Positions 43,176 through 52,455 of a stretch of 64,000 nucleotides of DNA are shown here, one piece after another. The DNA is taken from the NCBI RefSeq assembly GCF_014268785.2, contig NZ_JABWRD020000001.1, positions 2,307,001 to 2,371,000 of the forward strand, given 5' to 3'. This DNA comes from Pseudomonas shirazensis. Its GTDB lineage: Bacteria > Pseudomonadota > Gammaproteobacteria > Pseudomonadales > Pseudomonadaceae. Under the pieces are notes generated by a model that saw only the letters and a program-made list of their open reading frames with translations, had not been told where the DNA came from and did not search any database. The position numbers and the translations under genes were made by a program. Position 1 is the stretch's first letter; the number at the start of each line of letters is the position of its first letter.

Positions 43176-45727
43176 CAGACAACCTCCTCGACAGTTGGGA
43201 TCAGGTGCAGCGCGGCCACTGGCCGGCGTTGTTCGCGTTCGCGCACGAAGTGCACGTCCGGGTCAGCGCGCTGGTCGTTGACGAAGGTGCGGAAGCGTTT
43301 GAGTTTTTCCGGATCGTTGAGGGCGTTGGCCCACTCGCATTCATACTGATCGACCACGTGCTGCATCTGCGCTTCGAGCTCGCTGCCAAGCTGCAGGCTG
43401 TCATCAAGGATCACCGCCTTGAGGTAATCCAGGCCACCTTCCAGGCCCTCGCGCCAGACCGAGGTGCGCTGCAGCTTGTCGGCAGTGCGGATGTAGAACA
43501 TCAGCACGCGGTCGATCATGCGGATCAGGCTGTCGTCATCGAGGTCGGTGGCAAACAACTCGGCATGCCGCGGGCGCATGCCGCCGTTGCCGCAGACGTA
43601 GAGGTTCCAGCCCTTGTCGGTGGCGATCACGCCGATGTCCTTGCTCTGCGCCTCGGCGCACTCGCGGGTGCAGCCGGACACGGCAAACTTGAGTTTGTGC
43701 GGCGAGCGCAGGCCCTTGTAGCGGTCTTCCAGGCGCAGGGCCATGGCCACGCTATCCTGCACGCCGTAGCGGCACCAGGTGCTGCCGACGCAGGATTTGA
43801 CCGTACGCGTCGACTTGCCATAGGCGTGACCGGTCTCGAAGCCCGCAGCGATCAGCTCGCCCCAGATCAGCGGCAATTCGTGCAACTGCGCGCCGAACAG
43901 GTCGATGCGCTGACCGCCGGTGATTTTGGTATAGAGGTCGTATTTTTTCGCCACCTGGCCGATCACGATCAGCCTGTCCGGGGTTATCTCGCCACCGGGA
44001 ATGCGCGGCACCACCGAGTAGGTGCCGTTTTTCTGCATGTTGGCCATGAAGGTGTCGTTGGTGTCCTGCAGCGGCACCAGCGCGGCGTCCATGATCGGCT
44101 GGTTCCAGCACGAGGCCAGGATCGAACCCACCGCCGGTTTGCAGATGTCACAGCCAACATGGCCTTTACCGTAACGCTTGAGCAGCTCATTGAAGGTGCG
44201 GATGCCCTCGACCCGGACCAGCCCATAAAGCTCCTGGCGGGTATAGCCGAAGTGCTCGCACAGGCTCTTGTCGACGGTGACCCCACGGGCAGTCAACTCG
44301 TGCTCGAAGACCTGTTTGAGCAGCGCCGCGCAACCGCCGCAACCGCTGGCCGCCTTGGTGCAACTCTTGACCGCGGCGAGGTCGCTGCAGCCGCTGTCGA
44401 TGGCCGCACAGACAGCGCCCTTGCTGACGTTGTGGCAGGAGCAGATGGTCGCCGTATCGGGCAAGGCATCGGCACCCAGCGCCGGCGCGCCGCCGCCCTG
44501 CGGCAGGATCAGCGTGGCCGGATCAGCTGGCAGGGCAATGCCGTTCTGGCAGTACTGCAGCAGGGTGTCGTAGTAGCTGTTGTCGCCAACCAGCACCGCG
44601 CCGAGCACGTGCTTGCCGCTGGCATCGACCACCAGCCGGCGATAGGCCGCGTTGGCCTCGTCGATAAAGCGATAACTGCGCGCGCCGGGAGTCGCGCCAT
44701 GGGCATCGCCGATAGAGCCGACATCAACCCCAAGCAGCTTGAGTTTGGTTGACATGTCGGCGCCGGTGAACGGGGTGGACGATTCACCAAGCAACAGCGC
44801 AGCAAGGTTGCGCGCCATGCTGTAACCGGGCGCGACCAGGCCGAACACGCTGCCATTCCACGAGGCGCACTCGCCGATGGCGAAGATCTGCGGGTCGCTG
44901 CTGCGGCAATCGTGATCGATCGCCACCCCGCCACGCGCACCAATCTCCAGGCCGCAGGCGCGGCCGAGGGCGTCTTGTGCGCGGATACCGGCAGAAAACA
45001 CGATCAGGTCGGTTTCAAGATACTCGCCACCGTCGAAATTCATTCGATAGCGGTACTCACTGCCCGTGCTGATCGACTGGGTGGCGCGTGACACATGCAC
45101 CCCCACGCCCAGCGCCTCGATCTGCGCCTTCAAGGCAGCACCGCCTTCGCTGTCGAGCTGCACCGGCATCAAGCGCGGCGCGAACTCCACCACGTGTGCT
45201 TCCAGGCCCAGCGACTTCAAGGCGTTGGCCGCCTCGAGGCCCAGCAGGCCGCCACCGACCACCACACCCCGGCGGCTGCCGCTGGCGGCGGCGCGAATGG
45301 CGTCAAGGTCATCCAGGGTGCGATAGACCAGCCGCGACGTGCCGCTGGAGCCTTCGACTGGCGGCACGAACGGATAAGAGCCGGTGGCCAGGACCAACTG
45401 GTCGTAGCCATAACGGCCCTCTGCAGTGACCACTTCACAGCGCTCGCGATCGATCTCGAGCACGCCCTCGCCGAGGTGCAGGTGCACGCCGTGGCGATCG
45501 TAGAAATCCGCCTCGCACATGGCCAGCGCTTCGCTGTCGCTGCCGGCGAAGTACTCTGAGAGGTGTACGCGATCGTAGGCGCGCTGACGCTCCTCGCCGA
45601 ATACGCGCACCTCGAAGCGCGCCAATGCGCCGCGCTCGACCAGTTGCTCGACGCAGTGATGGCCGACCATGCCGTTGCCGACGATGACCAGTCGCTGAAG
45701 TTGTCCGCCGTTCGCTGTTGCCTGCAT
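43175..45727 (-). CDS. nirB: Nitrite reductase (NADH) large subunit NirB
   Basis: 850 residues from MQATANGGQLQRLVIVGNGM, matching the normal NirB length. Order: FAD/NAD reductase (IVGNGMVGHH; GVVVGGGLLGLEAANALKSL), BFD-like [2Fe-2S] domain with CSCHN and SGCGGC, ferredoxin-like nitrite/sulfite half domain, and the siroheme-4Fe4S region. The cluster cysteines of the last region are in CVGSTWCRYG and SGCTRECAEAQ. It is first in nirBD. Expression is probably controlled by sigma-54/NtrC and by leader antitermination (see leader features). No nitrate reductase gene follows in this window. Confidence 0.96.
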   Translation of the reverse strand: MQATANGGQLQRLVIVGNGMVGHHCVEQLVERGALARFEVRVFGEERQRAYDRVHLSEYFAGSDSEALAMCEADFYDRHGVHLHLGEGVLEIDRERCEVVTAEGRYGYDQLVLATGSYPFVPPVEGSSGTSRLVYRTLDDLDAIRAAASGSRRGVVVGGGLLGLEAANALKSLGLEAHVVEFAPRLMPVQLDSEGGAALKAQIEALGVGVHVSRATQSISTGSEYRYRMNFDGGEYLETDLIVFSAGIRAQDALGRACGLEIGARGGVAIDHDCRSSDPQIFAIGECASWNGSVFGLVAPGYSMARNLAALLLGESSTPFTGADMSTKLKLLGVDVGSIGDAHGATPGARSYRFIDEANAAYRRLVVDASGKHVLGAVLVGDNSYYDTLLQYCQNGIALPADPATLILPQGGGAPALGADALPDTATICSCHNVSKGAVCAAIDSGCSDLAAVKSCTKAASGCGGCAALLKQVFEHELTARGVTVDKSLCEHFGYTRQELYGLVRVEGIRTFNELLKRYGKGHVGCDICKPAVGSILASCWNQPIMDAALVPLQDTNDTFMANMQKNGTYSVVPRIPGGEITPDRLIVIGQVAKKYDLYTKITGGQRIDLFGAQLHELPLIWGELIAAGFETGHAYGKSTRTVKSCVGSTWCRYGVQDSVAMALRLEDRYKGLRSPHKLKFAVSGCTRECAEAQSKDIGVIATDKGWNLYVCGNGGMRPRHAELFATDLDDDSLIRMIDRVLMFYIRTADKLQRTSVWREGLEGGLDYLKAVILDDSLQLGSELEAQMQHVVDQYECEWANALNDPEKLKRFRTFVNDQRADPDVHFVREREQRRPVAALHLIPTVEEVV

Positions 45728-45773
45728 AGCCGATCCTCGATCACGGGTTGGCGGGGTTGGCCGCCGCAAAGAC

Positions 45774-45806
45774 AAAAAAAAACGCCTGGAGCCGAAGCTC
45801 CAGGCG
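45774..45806 (-). terminator. Leader terminator upstream of nirB
   Basis: Minus strand: CGCCTGGAGC, TTCG, GCTCCAGGCG followed by nine T. It lies between the promoter and the nirB start (about 50 bp before it), so it would abort nirBD transcription unless prevented. Confidence 0.9.
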
Positions 45807-45857
45807 CCTTTGCCTGTTCTCATCTGGGTGAGGCCCCTGATTGATCGCCGTTGATCA
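45801..45857 (-). ncRNA. ANTAR-type two-hairpin RNA motif in the nirBD leader
   Basis: Read on the transcript: hairpin P1 is TGATC-AACGGC-GATCA (45857-45842) and P2 is CAGGC-AAAGGC-GCCTG (45816-45801). Both have a five-pair stem and a six-base loop with A at position 1 and G at position 4, the hallmark recognised by ANTAR proteins such as NasT. The 3' strand of P2 (GCCTG) is also part of the 5' strand of the terminator, so P2 and terminator exclude each other. Confidence 0.82.
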
Positions 45858-45882
45858 GTGGGGCGTGTTGTGGATGGGGTGT

Positions 45883-45898
45883 AGCAGGGACTGTGCCA
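45883..45898 (-). promoter_or_regulatory. Sigma-54 promoter of nirBD
   Basis: TGGCACAGTCCCTGCT on the minus strand has GG and GC elements separated by ten bases, as in TGGCAC-N5-TTGC promoters. Transcription would start near 45871 and give a leader of about 145 nt. It fits nitrogen control through NtrC. Confidence 0.75.
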
Positions 45899-45920
45899 AT
45901 TTTCAGCGATGGCTTTGACC

Positions 45921-45968
45921 GGGGGCCGCTTTGCGGCCCTTTCGCGACACGAGGCGGCTCCTACAGAG
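45921..45968. repeat. REP-type element between nirB leader and map
   Basis: GGGGCCGCTTTGCGGCCC followed by TTTCGCGACACGAGGCGGCT and CCTACAGAG is a typical Pseudomonas REP sequence (complement CTGTAGGAGCCGCC...). It separates the divergent nirB and map units. Confidence 0.75.
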
Positions 45969-46140
45969 GATCGGCGCTGGTGCAGACGGGGGTGGTGAGA
46001 AAGCCGATGCGCCGCCATGGGGGATTTTTGACTCGTCTTGGTGCACGCGTCCCCATCCTGGGGCACGGCGCCGCGGTGGCAAGGCTGGGTGCCATGGGGA
46101 TATGCTGCAGCCTGATTCAAGCGAGGTCTTTGAAGCGCCA

Positions 46141-46932
46141 ATGTCCCAAGTCATCCTCAAGACAGCCGAACAACTCGAGCTGATGCGCCGCGCCGGCCAG
46201 TTGCTGGCCAAGGTATTCGCCGAGCTCGACGGTTTTATCCGTCCCGGCATAACGACCATGCAGATCAACGACCACGCCGAGGCGTTCATCGTCCAGACCC
46301 TGCGCGCCAGGCCGGCCAGCAAGGGCCAGTACGGTTTCCCCTATTCGCTGAACACTTCGGTCGATCACGTCGTCTGTCACGGCATGCCCAAGGCTGACGA
46401 AGTGCTCGCTGAAGGCTCGATCGTCAACGTCGACATCACCCTGGAACAAGGCGGTTATATCGCCGACTCGTCGAAGATGTACCGCATCGGCGCGATCAGC
46501 GCTGAAGCCGAGCGGTTGGTAGAAACCACTTATGACGCGCTCTGGCGCGGCATCGAGCAAGTTCGCCCGGGGGCCACTCTGGGCGACATCGGCCACGCCA
46601 TTCAGAGCACCGCCGAAGCGGCCGGCTACAGCGTGGTACGCGAATACTGCGGCCACGGCATCGGCCAGCAGATGCACGAAAAACCGGAGATCCTCCATTT
46701 CGGCCAACGCGGCATGGGCATGAAGCTCAAGCAGGGCATGGTCTTCACCATCGAGCCGATGATCAACCAGGGCGCGCGCGGCACCCGCGAGCTGAAAGAT
46801 GGCTGGACGGTGATCACTCGCGACGGCGCGCTGTCGGCGCAGTGGGAACACACCGTTGCGGTCACTGCTGACGGTTATGAAGTGCTGACCCTGCGCGAGG
46901 AAGAACGTCTGGCCGGAAAAACGGTCAGCTGA
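46141..46932 (+). CDS. map: Type I methionyl aminopeptidase
   Basis: 263 residues. Metal ligands are recognisable: Asp in VNVDITLEQGGYIADSSKMY (both Asp), His in GHGIGQQMHE, Glu in TIEPM and Glu in QWEHTVAVT. Residues HGMPKADEVL are also typical. It lacks the usual HGDTSRMF form (IADSSKMY instead), so it is probably a secondary paralogue of the essential Map. It removes initiator methionine. Confidence 0.9.
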   Translation: MSQVILKTAEQLELMRRAGQLLAKVFAELDGFIRPGITTMQINDHAEAFIVQTLRARPASKGQYGFPYSLNTSVDHVVCHGMPKADEVLAEGSIVNVDITLEQGGYIADSSKMYRIGAISAEAERLVETTYDALWRGIEQVRPGATLGDIGHAIQSTAEAAGYSVVREYCGHGIGQQMHEKPEILHFGQRGMGMKLKQGMVFTIEPMINQGARGTRELKDGWTVITRDGALSAQWEHTVAVTADGYEVLTLREEERLAGKTVS

Positions 46933-47040
46933 AGCGCCATCCCGAGCAGGCCATTTGCCGCCGTGCTGGCCGCTATTTACAATCGCCACCCGCAAGGCCG
47001 GCCGTCCTCCCTGTTCTGCCCCGGCCCAGGAGTCCGTGTC

Positions 47041-47733
47041 ATGGAAGAAACCGCGCAGCATTGGCTGCATGCCTTGTCCGCACCGATGGCTGCTCTCAAC
47101 GGTGCCAGCTACACCGCGCCGGACTATCACGAGGGCGACGACCAGAGCGACCTCGAACGCTGGTGGGGCATCAGCAACCGTGCGCAGTTGCTGGACATGC
47201 TCGGCATGGCTGACAACGGCCACGCCACCGAGCTGTCCGAAGCCTACTGGCAGTTCCAGCGCTGCTTGCCCAGCCAGTGGCAAGCACTGCTCGAGCGCCT
47301 GCCCGAACGGGACCGGATCAAGTACCAGTACGCCGCCCGCACCTACCCGGACTGCGGCCCCGGCGGCACCCGCGCCTGGGACCTGGGGCGGATGAGCTTT
47401 CTGCTGCGCGCCGGGCTGAAAAAGTCCTATATCACTGCCGAAGAAAGCCTCTACCTGCATTACCGCCTGGCCTTGCGTGCCCGCCATTACTACAGCAGCT
47501 GGGACGGCTACCTGGCCGGCTACCTGTTCGGCAAGGCGCTGTGGAACGTCTCTGACAGCAGCGACCAGGCACTCGCCGCCGAACTCGAACGCCAGGGCAA
47601 CGAGCACTGGAACCGCTGCATCCTGCTCAACCTGCGCCTGGGTGCCAGCGAGCTGCTGGCCAGCCTCAGCTGGGATCTGCCATTACCTGAACCGGAACGC
47701 CCGGCATCGCTGGAAGAGGACTGCTGGTCATGA
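47041..47733 (+). CDS. DUF1266-domain protein
   Basis: 230 residues; AGGAG precedes the ATG. The core WDLGRMSFLLRAGLKKSYITAE followed by ARHYYSSWDGYLAGYLFGKALW is the DUF1266 signature. WWGISNRAQLLDMLGMADNG HATE forms the N-terminal part. In E. coli, DUF1266 genes ybeR and ybeU sit next to djlB, djlC and hscC, the same association as here. The next gene starts four bases before its stop. Confidence 0.88.
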   Translation: MEETAQHWLHALSAPMAALNGASYTAPDYHEGDDQSDLERWWGISNRAQLLDMLGMADNGHATELSEAYWQFQRCLPSQWQALLERLPERDRIKYQYAARTYPDCGPGGTRAWDLGRMSFLLRAGLKKSYITAEESLYLHYRLALRARHYYSSWDGYLAGYLFGKALWNVSDSSDQALAAELERQGNEHWNRCILLNLRLGASELLASLSWDLPLPEPERPASLEEDCWS

Positions 47734-50378
47734 GTTGCTGGATACGCCTTGGCCTGGAACCGACCCAGGACCTCAATCTGATCCGCCAGGCCTACCGCGG
47801 CCTGCTGCCGGCACATCATCCGGAAACTGACCCGCAAGGTTTCCAGGCGCTGCGCGAGGCCTACGAACAAGCGCTGCGCCTGGCCCGTGAAAGCGAGGCC
47901 GACGCCGCGCCAGTCGTCGAAACCGAAGCCAAAGCTGACGAGATGTCAGCCGCATTGCGCGGTTTTCACCGGTTGCTGGAAGACCCCACCCTGCGTTTCG
48001 ATCCCGCCGCCTGGCAGGGCTACATCGCCGAGCTCGACGAACTGCCGTTGGACGAACTGGAACAACTGAGCTGGCAGCTGCTGCATGAACTGCGCAGCTG
48101 CGGGCCGATTTCGCACCGCTGCGCCGGCCTGCTGGCACAGCGCCTGGGTTGGGCTGAACAGTTGCTGCGCCTGCAAGACCCGCAGGAGGTCGAAGCATTC
48201 CTCCAGCGCCTGAGCGAACCCGATCCGTTCGATACCGCCCTGATGCGCGACTGGCCACCCGCTGCGCAATTGGAGACGCTGTGGTACTTGCGCAGCCTGG
48301 AATACTGCTTCAATCAGCGCCCGCTGTTTGAGTACGAGCAGTTTGTGCAGGCACACACCTGCCTCGCCTTCCCCAACGACGAGGCTCTGCTGCAACGTCT
48401 GCTGGTGCAGTTCTGCCAGGCCGGGATCGGCAGCCAGACCCTGCACGCGCAGGTGCAGCAGCAACTGCAACAGGCGCCTGACGATGTCGACCTGCTGTAC
48501 CTGCTGGCGCGCCAGGCCGAGGCGCTTGGCGCTGAACAGCAGGCACTGGAATGCTGGCTGCGGCTGTGGCGCGAACATCGCCACCCGCAGGCCGAGCGCT
48601 GGCTGCTCAACCTGTGCGCACGGCACCAGCCGCAGCGCTTGCCGCTGCTGATCCAGGCGTTCGACCTGCAGACCCCGTGCGACAGCTGGCCGGCCGACCT
48701 CGCCGACCCGGCGCAGGCCTGGGGTAGCCCGTCGCAGAGCCCGCAGACTTTGTCGCGCTGGCTCGAAGCGGCGCGGCTTGAACTGGGCGACATTGCCGCG
48801 ACATTCATCGATTGGCGCCTGGACGGTGACGACGAATTGCCGCTGCTGGCCTGGTTGCTGCAGGAGCAGCCGGACGCAGACTTGCAGCGCTTGTACTGGC
48901 TGGCCTGGGCCCTGCAACGCGGTGAAGCCGAGCTGCTGCGTCTGGTAGTCGCTGAGCCAGCGCGGGAAGACACTCTCGATAACCTGATCCTCGAAGGCTT
49001 GCAGGCGCAAGCGGCGCAGCAGCTGCGCTGGCTCGAACAGTCGCCGGTGGTGCAGGCATTGGTGGATTTCTGCACAGCCAATGATCCACGCGCACAGTTG
49101 CCTGAAGCGCTCGGTGAAGACGCCATCCGCCCGGTCTGCCGCGAGTGGCTGCGGCGTATGCGGGTGTATCCCGAGCAGGCGCTGCATGAACTCAATAGCC
49201 AGTTCGACATGCGCCGCATGTTCACCCGGCCGTTCGCCCTGCAGGCTCAGGAAGCCCTGGCCGCCCATGGCGCGCCACTACCAGCGCCGGCAGCAGGCGA
49301 ATCACTGTGGGCCTGGCACCGTCAGCAGCTGTTCATGCTGGCGTTGTTCGACCAGCCAAGCCGCTGGCTGGCGTTGATCGACCCGCAACTGCCCGGGCAA
49401 CTGCACTACCCTGCCGAGCACCCGTTTGCCACGCTGCACAGCGCGCTGCTGCAGGCCATCGCCGGGCCGCATGGCAGTAGCGATGTGCTGGCCGCGCTGG
49501 ACTACAACGAACCGCTGCAAGGCCTGCTCGCCAGCCGCGTGCTGAGCCTGCGCACGGCCCTCGACAGCAGCCGCCTGCCCACCGCTGCGCAGTTGCTGAC
49601 CTGCCTGGAAAACGAACCGGCGGTGCTCGACGATTACCCACTGGGCAAAATGCTGTTCTGCGCCGTGCTCTATCACGATCGCAGCCTCGACGAAGCCCAG
49701 CGCACCCGCCTGCGCGATCGCCTCGAGGCGCTGTACATCGAGGACTACTGGTACGAGCCGTTACGCCGCAGCCTGGTGGCCGGCAAGTGCACACATCCAA
49801 GCGGGCAGCTACTGCGTAAACAAGGGATGGCCAGCGCCCCGTTCAACGACGCTCTGGATGCCCTCGACAGCCTGCTCAATGACTGCGCACCGCCGAAAAC
49901 GCGGTTGTTGCGTAGATTGCAGAAAGCCAAGGACAACGTCGACCTCGACCCCGGCCTGCGCTGCGCGATCATGGCGTTGCTGGGCTGGACCGAGCGCATG
50001 CTGCGCAACAACAGCAAGCAGGTGGCGGAACCAATGTGGGCGGTGTGGAAGCTCAACAGCCGCCTCGACCGCAAGGGCTTCGGCCTACATCTGTTAGCGG
50101 TGATCGCCTGCGGCAGCCTGATGACCTTGCTGCCGGCGATGGCAGCGCCGATGGTGCTGTTGATGGTCAGCGCCATGCTGCGCCGCCTGCGTGATCTTGG
50201 CCAGGGCGTGCCGGTGCTGATCCTGCTTGTGGTGCTCAGCCGGGTGCTGCCAGTGGTGCCGCTGATACTGGTAAGCCTACCGGGCGACAAACTGCCCAAC
50301 CGCTATGGGCCAGTGCCGGGCAAGGCGGCCGATCTGGAGGGTGGCTTGCAGGCGGCCTTGCGCCGGATGAACGGCTAG
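47730..50378 (+). CDS. J-domain-like protein (DjlB/DjlC type) with C-terminal membrane helices
   Basis: 882 residues. The N-terminal about 60 residues form a J-like domain (LNLIRQAYRGLLPAHHPETDPQ), with HPE in place of the canonical HPD. A very long helical region rich in Leu, Gln and Trp follows, reminiscent of tetratrico-type solenoids. Two or three hydrophobic helices lie near residues 780-845 (LHLLAVIACGSLMTLLPAMA, VPVLILLVVLSRVLPVVPLI). It is coupled to the DUF1266 gene and converges on hscC, its probable Hsp70 partner. Confidence 0.82.
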   Translation: MSCWIRLGLEPTQDLNLIRQAYRGLLPAHHPETDPQGFQALREAYEQALRLARESEADAAPVVETEAKADEMSAALRGFHRLLEDPTLRFDPAAWQGYIAELDELPLDELEQLSWQLLHELRSCGPISHRCAGLLAQRLGWAEQLLRLQDPQEVEAFLQRLSEPDPFDTALMRDWPPAAQLETLWYLRSLEYCFNQRPLFEYEQFVQAHTCLAFPNDEALLQRLLVQFCQAGIGSQTLHAQVQQQLQQAPDDVDLLYLLARQAEALGAEQQALECWLRLWREHRHPQAERWLLNLCARHQPQRLPLLIQAFDLQTPCDSWPADLADPAQAWGSPSQSPQTLSRWLEAARLELGDIAATFIDWRLDGDDELPLLAWLLQEQPDADLQRLYWLAWALQRGEAELLRLVVAEPAREDTLDNLILEGLQAQAAQQLRWLEQSPVVQALVDFCTANDPRAQLPEALGEDAIRPVCREWLRRMRVYPEQALHELNSQFDMRRMFTRPFALQAQEALAAHGAPLPAPAAGESLWAWHRQQLFMLALFDQPSRWLALIDPQLPGQLHYPAEHPFATLHSALLQAIAGPHGSSDVLAALDYNEPLQGLLASRVLSLRTALDSSRLPTAAQLLTCLENEPAVLDDYPLGKMLFCAVLYHDRSLDEAQRTRLRDRLEALYIEDYWYEPLRRSLVAGKCTHPSGQLLRKQGMASAPFNDALDALDSLLNDCAPPKTRLLRRLQKAKDNVDLDPGLRCAIMALLGWTERMLRNNSKQVAEPMWAVWKLNSRLDRKGFGLHLLAVIACGSLMTLLPAMAAPMVLLMVSAMLRRLRDLGQGVPVLILLVVLSRVLPVVPLILVSLPGDKLPNRYGPVPGKAADLEGGLQAALRRMNG

Positions 50379-50400
50379 CCATCACCCTGAGCAAGGCAAC

Positions 50401-50417
50401 GGGCCGCAGTGCGGCCC
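50401..50417. terminator. Hairpin between convergent J-protein and hscC genes
   Basis: GGGCCGC-AGT-GCGGCCC; no clear U-tract. Confidence 0.5.
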
Positions 50418-50426
50418 GAGCCAATA

Positions 50427-52133
50427 TCAGTAACGCAGCTCGTCCAGCGCCTGGCTCAATTGCTGGCGCTGGCGGCTGATCTCGCCGGCCTGCTGACCGG
50501 CCAACACTCCATTGAACGTATCCAGCCAGCTGCCGATCAGCTCGCGCTCATCGCCCAGGCTCTGCATCCAGGCTCGCTCCAGCCGCGCCAGCAGGGTGCG
50601 GTTGGGCAAGGCATCGCGTGGGTGAATCTTCAGCCGCGACAAGCGCTCATGGCTGGCCTGGCGCGCGTCCTGATCCAGCCCGGTCGGGCTGCGGTCAATG
50701 CTGTGGCTGTGTTTGAGGCCGGTTTCGATGAATGTCACATCGACTTCAAGCAAGCCGTTGATGTCGTAGCTGAAACGCACATCCAGTGACTGGATCTGCC
50801 CGGTCGGCTGCAGCGGGACCTCGAAACTGTCGACCAGAATATTGTCCCGCACCCAGGGCCGCTCGCCTTGGTATACCGCGATACGCACGGTTTTTTGCTC
50901 TGGGTGAGTGCTGTAGAAGCGCTCGACCCGTGAGGTGGGAATCACCGTGTTGCGCTCGATGATCGGCGAAAACGCGCCGGCGCTCTGCTCGCCACGCTGC
51001 GAGGCAATGCCCAGGGTGTACGGGCACACGTCGGTCAGGATCAGTTCGTCGATAGCCGCATCGCGTGCCTTGCAAGCCGCCTGGCTGGCGGCGCCGAGGG
51101 CAACGATGGTGTCTGGGTCCAGGTGCCGGTACGGCAGCCGGCCAAACAGCTTGGCCACAAGTTGCTGCACCTGCGGCATGCGCGTGGCGCCGCCGACCAG
51201 CACCAGGCTGTCGAGCTCCTTGGGGCTCAGGCGCGCATCGCGCAGGGCCTGTTCGATCGGTGCGCGCACCCGCGCCAGCAACGGCGCCCAGATGCCCTGC
51301 AGCTTGAGTTCGTCGAGCTGCCACTCACGGGCCTGGCCGTCGCCTTGCCAGGTCAAGGTCCATTGACCCTCACCCAGCGCATGTTTGAACTGGTCGATGG
51401 CGTCGTGCAGGCTGGCCAGCGCCTGTGGCTCGAGCTGCTCGAGTTTGAGCCCCCAGTCACGCAGGCACGCCAGCAACAATGCATCGGTAAAGTCTTCACC
51501 GCCCAGATAGTTGTCACCGGTGGAGGCATGCACTTCGATCAGCGGCAGCGCGTATTCCAGCACGGTCACATCGAAGGTGCCGCCGCCCAGGTCGAACACC
51601 AGTGTGCGCTCGAACTTTTGTTCGTGCAGGCCGTAGGCCATGGCTGCTGCGGTTGGTTCGTTGATCAGCCGCTGCACCTTGAGCCCGGCCAACTCTGCGG
51701 CAAACACCGTGCGCTTGCGCTGCTCGTCACTGAAATAGGCTGGAACCGAGATAACCGCTTCGCTGACCGGGCAGCCCAGATACGCTTCGGCATCCTGCTT
51801 CAAGGCACCCAGCACCAGCGCCGACAGCTCTTCAGGGGTGAAGCGATGCTCGCCCAGCTCGAAGCGCTTGTCGCTGCCCATGAACCGTTTGAAGGCAGCC
51901 GCGCTGCGCAGCGGATGGGTGGTCAGGCGGGCTTTGGCGGCTTTGCCGACCAGAATACTGCCATCGTCATCGACGCTGACCACCGATGGCGTCAGTACGT
52001 CGCCGAGGGCATTGGCGATCAGTTGGGCTTGGCCATCCTGCCATACGGCGATCAGGCTGTTGGTGGTGCCCAGGTCGATACCGAGCAAGGGCGCCGCAGC
52101 GGCGGGCATTGGAGAGGTACTGGCATCCTGCAT
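50427..52133 (-). CDS. hscC: Hsp70-family chaperone HscC
   Basis: 568 residues, shorter than DnaK, as in HscC. The nucleotide-binding signatures are GIDLGTTNSLIAVW, VFDLGGGTFDVTVLE and LVLVGGATRMPQVQQLV, with ISVPAYFSDEQRKRTVFAAE. The substrate-binding domain is followed by a reduced lid. It probably works with the J-like protein encoded opposite. No dnaJ/grpE nearby. ATG at 52133 is after a short non-conserved in-frame extension. Confidence 0.92.
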   Translation of the reverse strand: MQDASTSPMPAAAAPLLGIDLGTTNSLIAVWQDGQAQLIANALGDVLTPSVVSVDDDGSILVGKAAKARLTTHPLRSAAAFKRFMGSDKRFELGEHRFTPEELSALVLGALKQDAEAYLGCPVSEAVISVPAYFSDEQRKRTVFAAELAGLKVQRLINEPTAAAMAYGLHEQKFERTLVFDLGGGTFDVTVLEYALPLIEVHASTGDNYLGGEDFTDALLLACLRDWGLKLEQLEPQALASLHDAIDQFKHALGEGQWTLTWQGDGQAREWQLDELKLQGIWAPLLARVRAPIEQALRDARLSPKELDSLVLVGGATRMPQVQQLVAKLFGRLPYRHLDPDTIVALGAASQAACKARDAAIDELILTDVCPYTLGIASQRGEQSAGAFSPIIERNTVIPTSRVERFYSTHPEQKTVRIAVYQGERPWVRDNILVDSFEVPLQPTGQIQSLDVRFSYDINGLLEVDVTFIETGLKHSHSIDRSPTGLDQDARQASHERLSRLKIHPRDALPNRTLLARLERAWMQSLGDERELIGSWLDTFNGVLAGQQAGEISRQRQQLSQALDELRY

Positions 52134-52221
52134 GGTCGGTCTCTTGCGTGCAATGAAGAGCCGGAGCACAGCCTGTTGGCCGCGACCGGCGGACAAGGCA
52201 TTCTGACGCAATGCCAGAAAC

Positions 52222-52247
52222 AAAAAAAGCGACCCTAAGGTCGCTTT
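52222..52247 (-). terminator. Terminator of the tRNA-Val/tRNA-Asp transcript
   Basis: On the minus strand AAAGCGACC, TTAG, GGTCGCTTT then TTTTG, about 43 bp after tRNA-Asp. Confidence 0.88.
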
Positions 52248-52289
52248 CTCTGTCGCTTCAAGGTGTTCAGTGGGCCTTGAAGCTCAATA

Positions 52290-52366
52290 TGGCGCAGCGG
52301 ACGGGACTCGAACCCGCGACCCCCGGCGTGACAGGCCGGTATTCTAACCGACTGAACTACCGCTGC
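52290..52366 (-). tRNA. tRNA-Asp (anticodon GTC)
   Basis: 77 nt with encoded CCA. Acceptor stem GCAGCGG/CCGCTGC, D-arm AGTTCAGTCGGTTAGAAT, anticodon loop CTGTCAC, T-arm GCGGGTTCGAGTCCCGT. The second gene of a two-tRNA transcript. Confidence 0.97.
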
Positions 52367-52379
52367 GCTATACATCGAG

Positions 52380-52455
52380 TGGTGGGTGATGACGGGATCG
52401 AACCGCCGACCCTCTGCTTGTAAGGCAGATGCTCTCCCGGCTGAGCTAATCACCC
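52380..52455 (-). tRNA. tRNA-Val (anticodon TAC)
   Basis: 76 nt with encoded CCA. Acceptor stem GGGTGAT/ATCACCC, anticodon loop CTTACAA, T-arm GGCGGTTCGATCCCGTC. It precedes tRNA-Asp by 13 bp. Confidence 0.97.

Noticed and set aside
43166-44752. 528-codon plus-strand frame opposite nirB
   Set aside because: Shadow frame; NirB cofactor motifs lie on the other strand in full.
46117-47607. 496-codon minus-strand frame opposite map and the DUF1266 gene
   Set aside because: Spans two convincing plus-strand genes and has no recognisable domain.
52290-52455. tRNA pair considered as an integration site for a mobile element
   Set aside because: No integrase gene, no direct repeat of a tRNA 3' end, and core genes (hscC, rdgC) on both sides.
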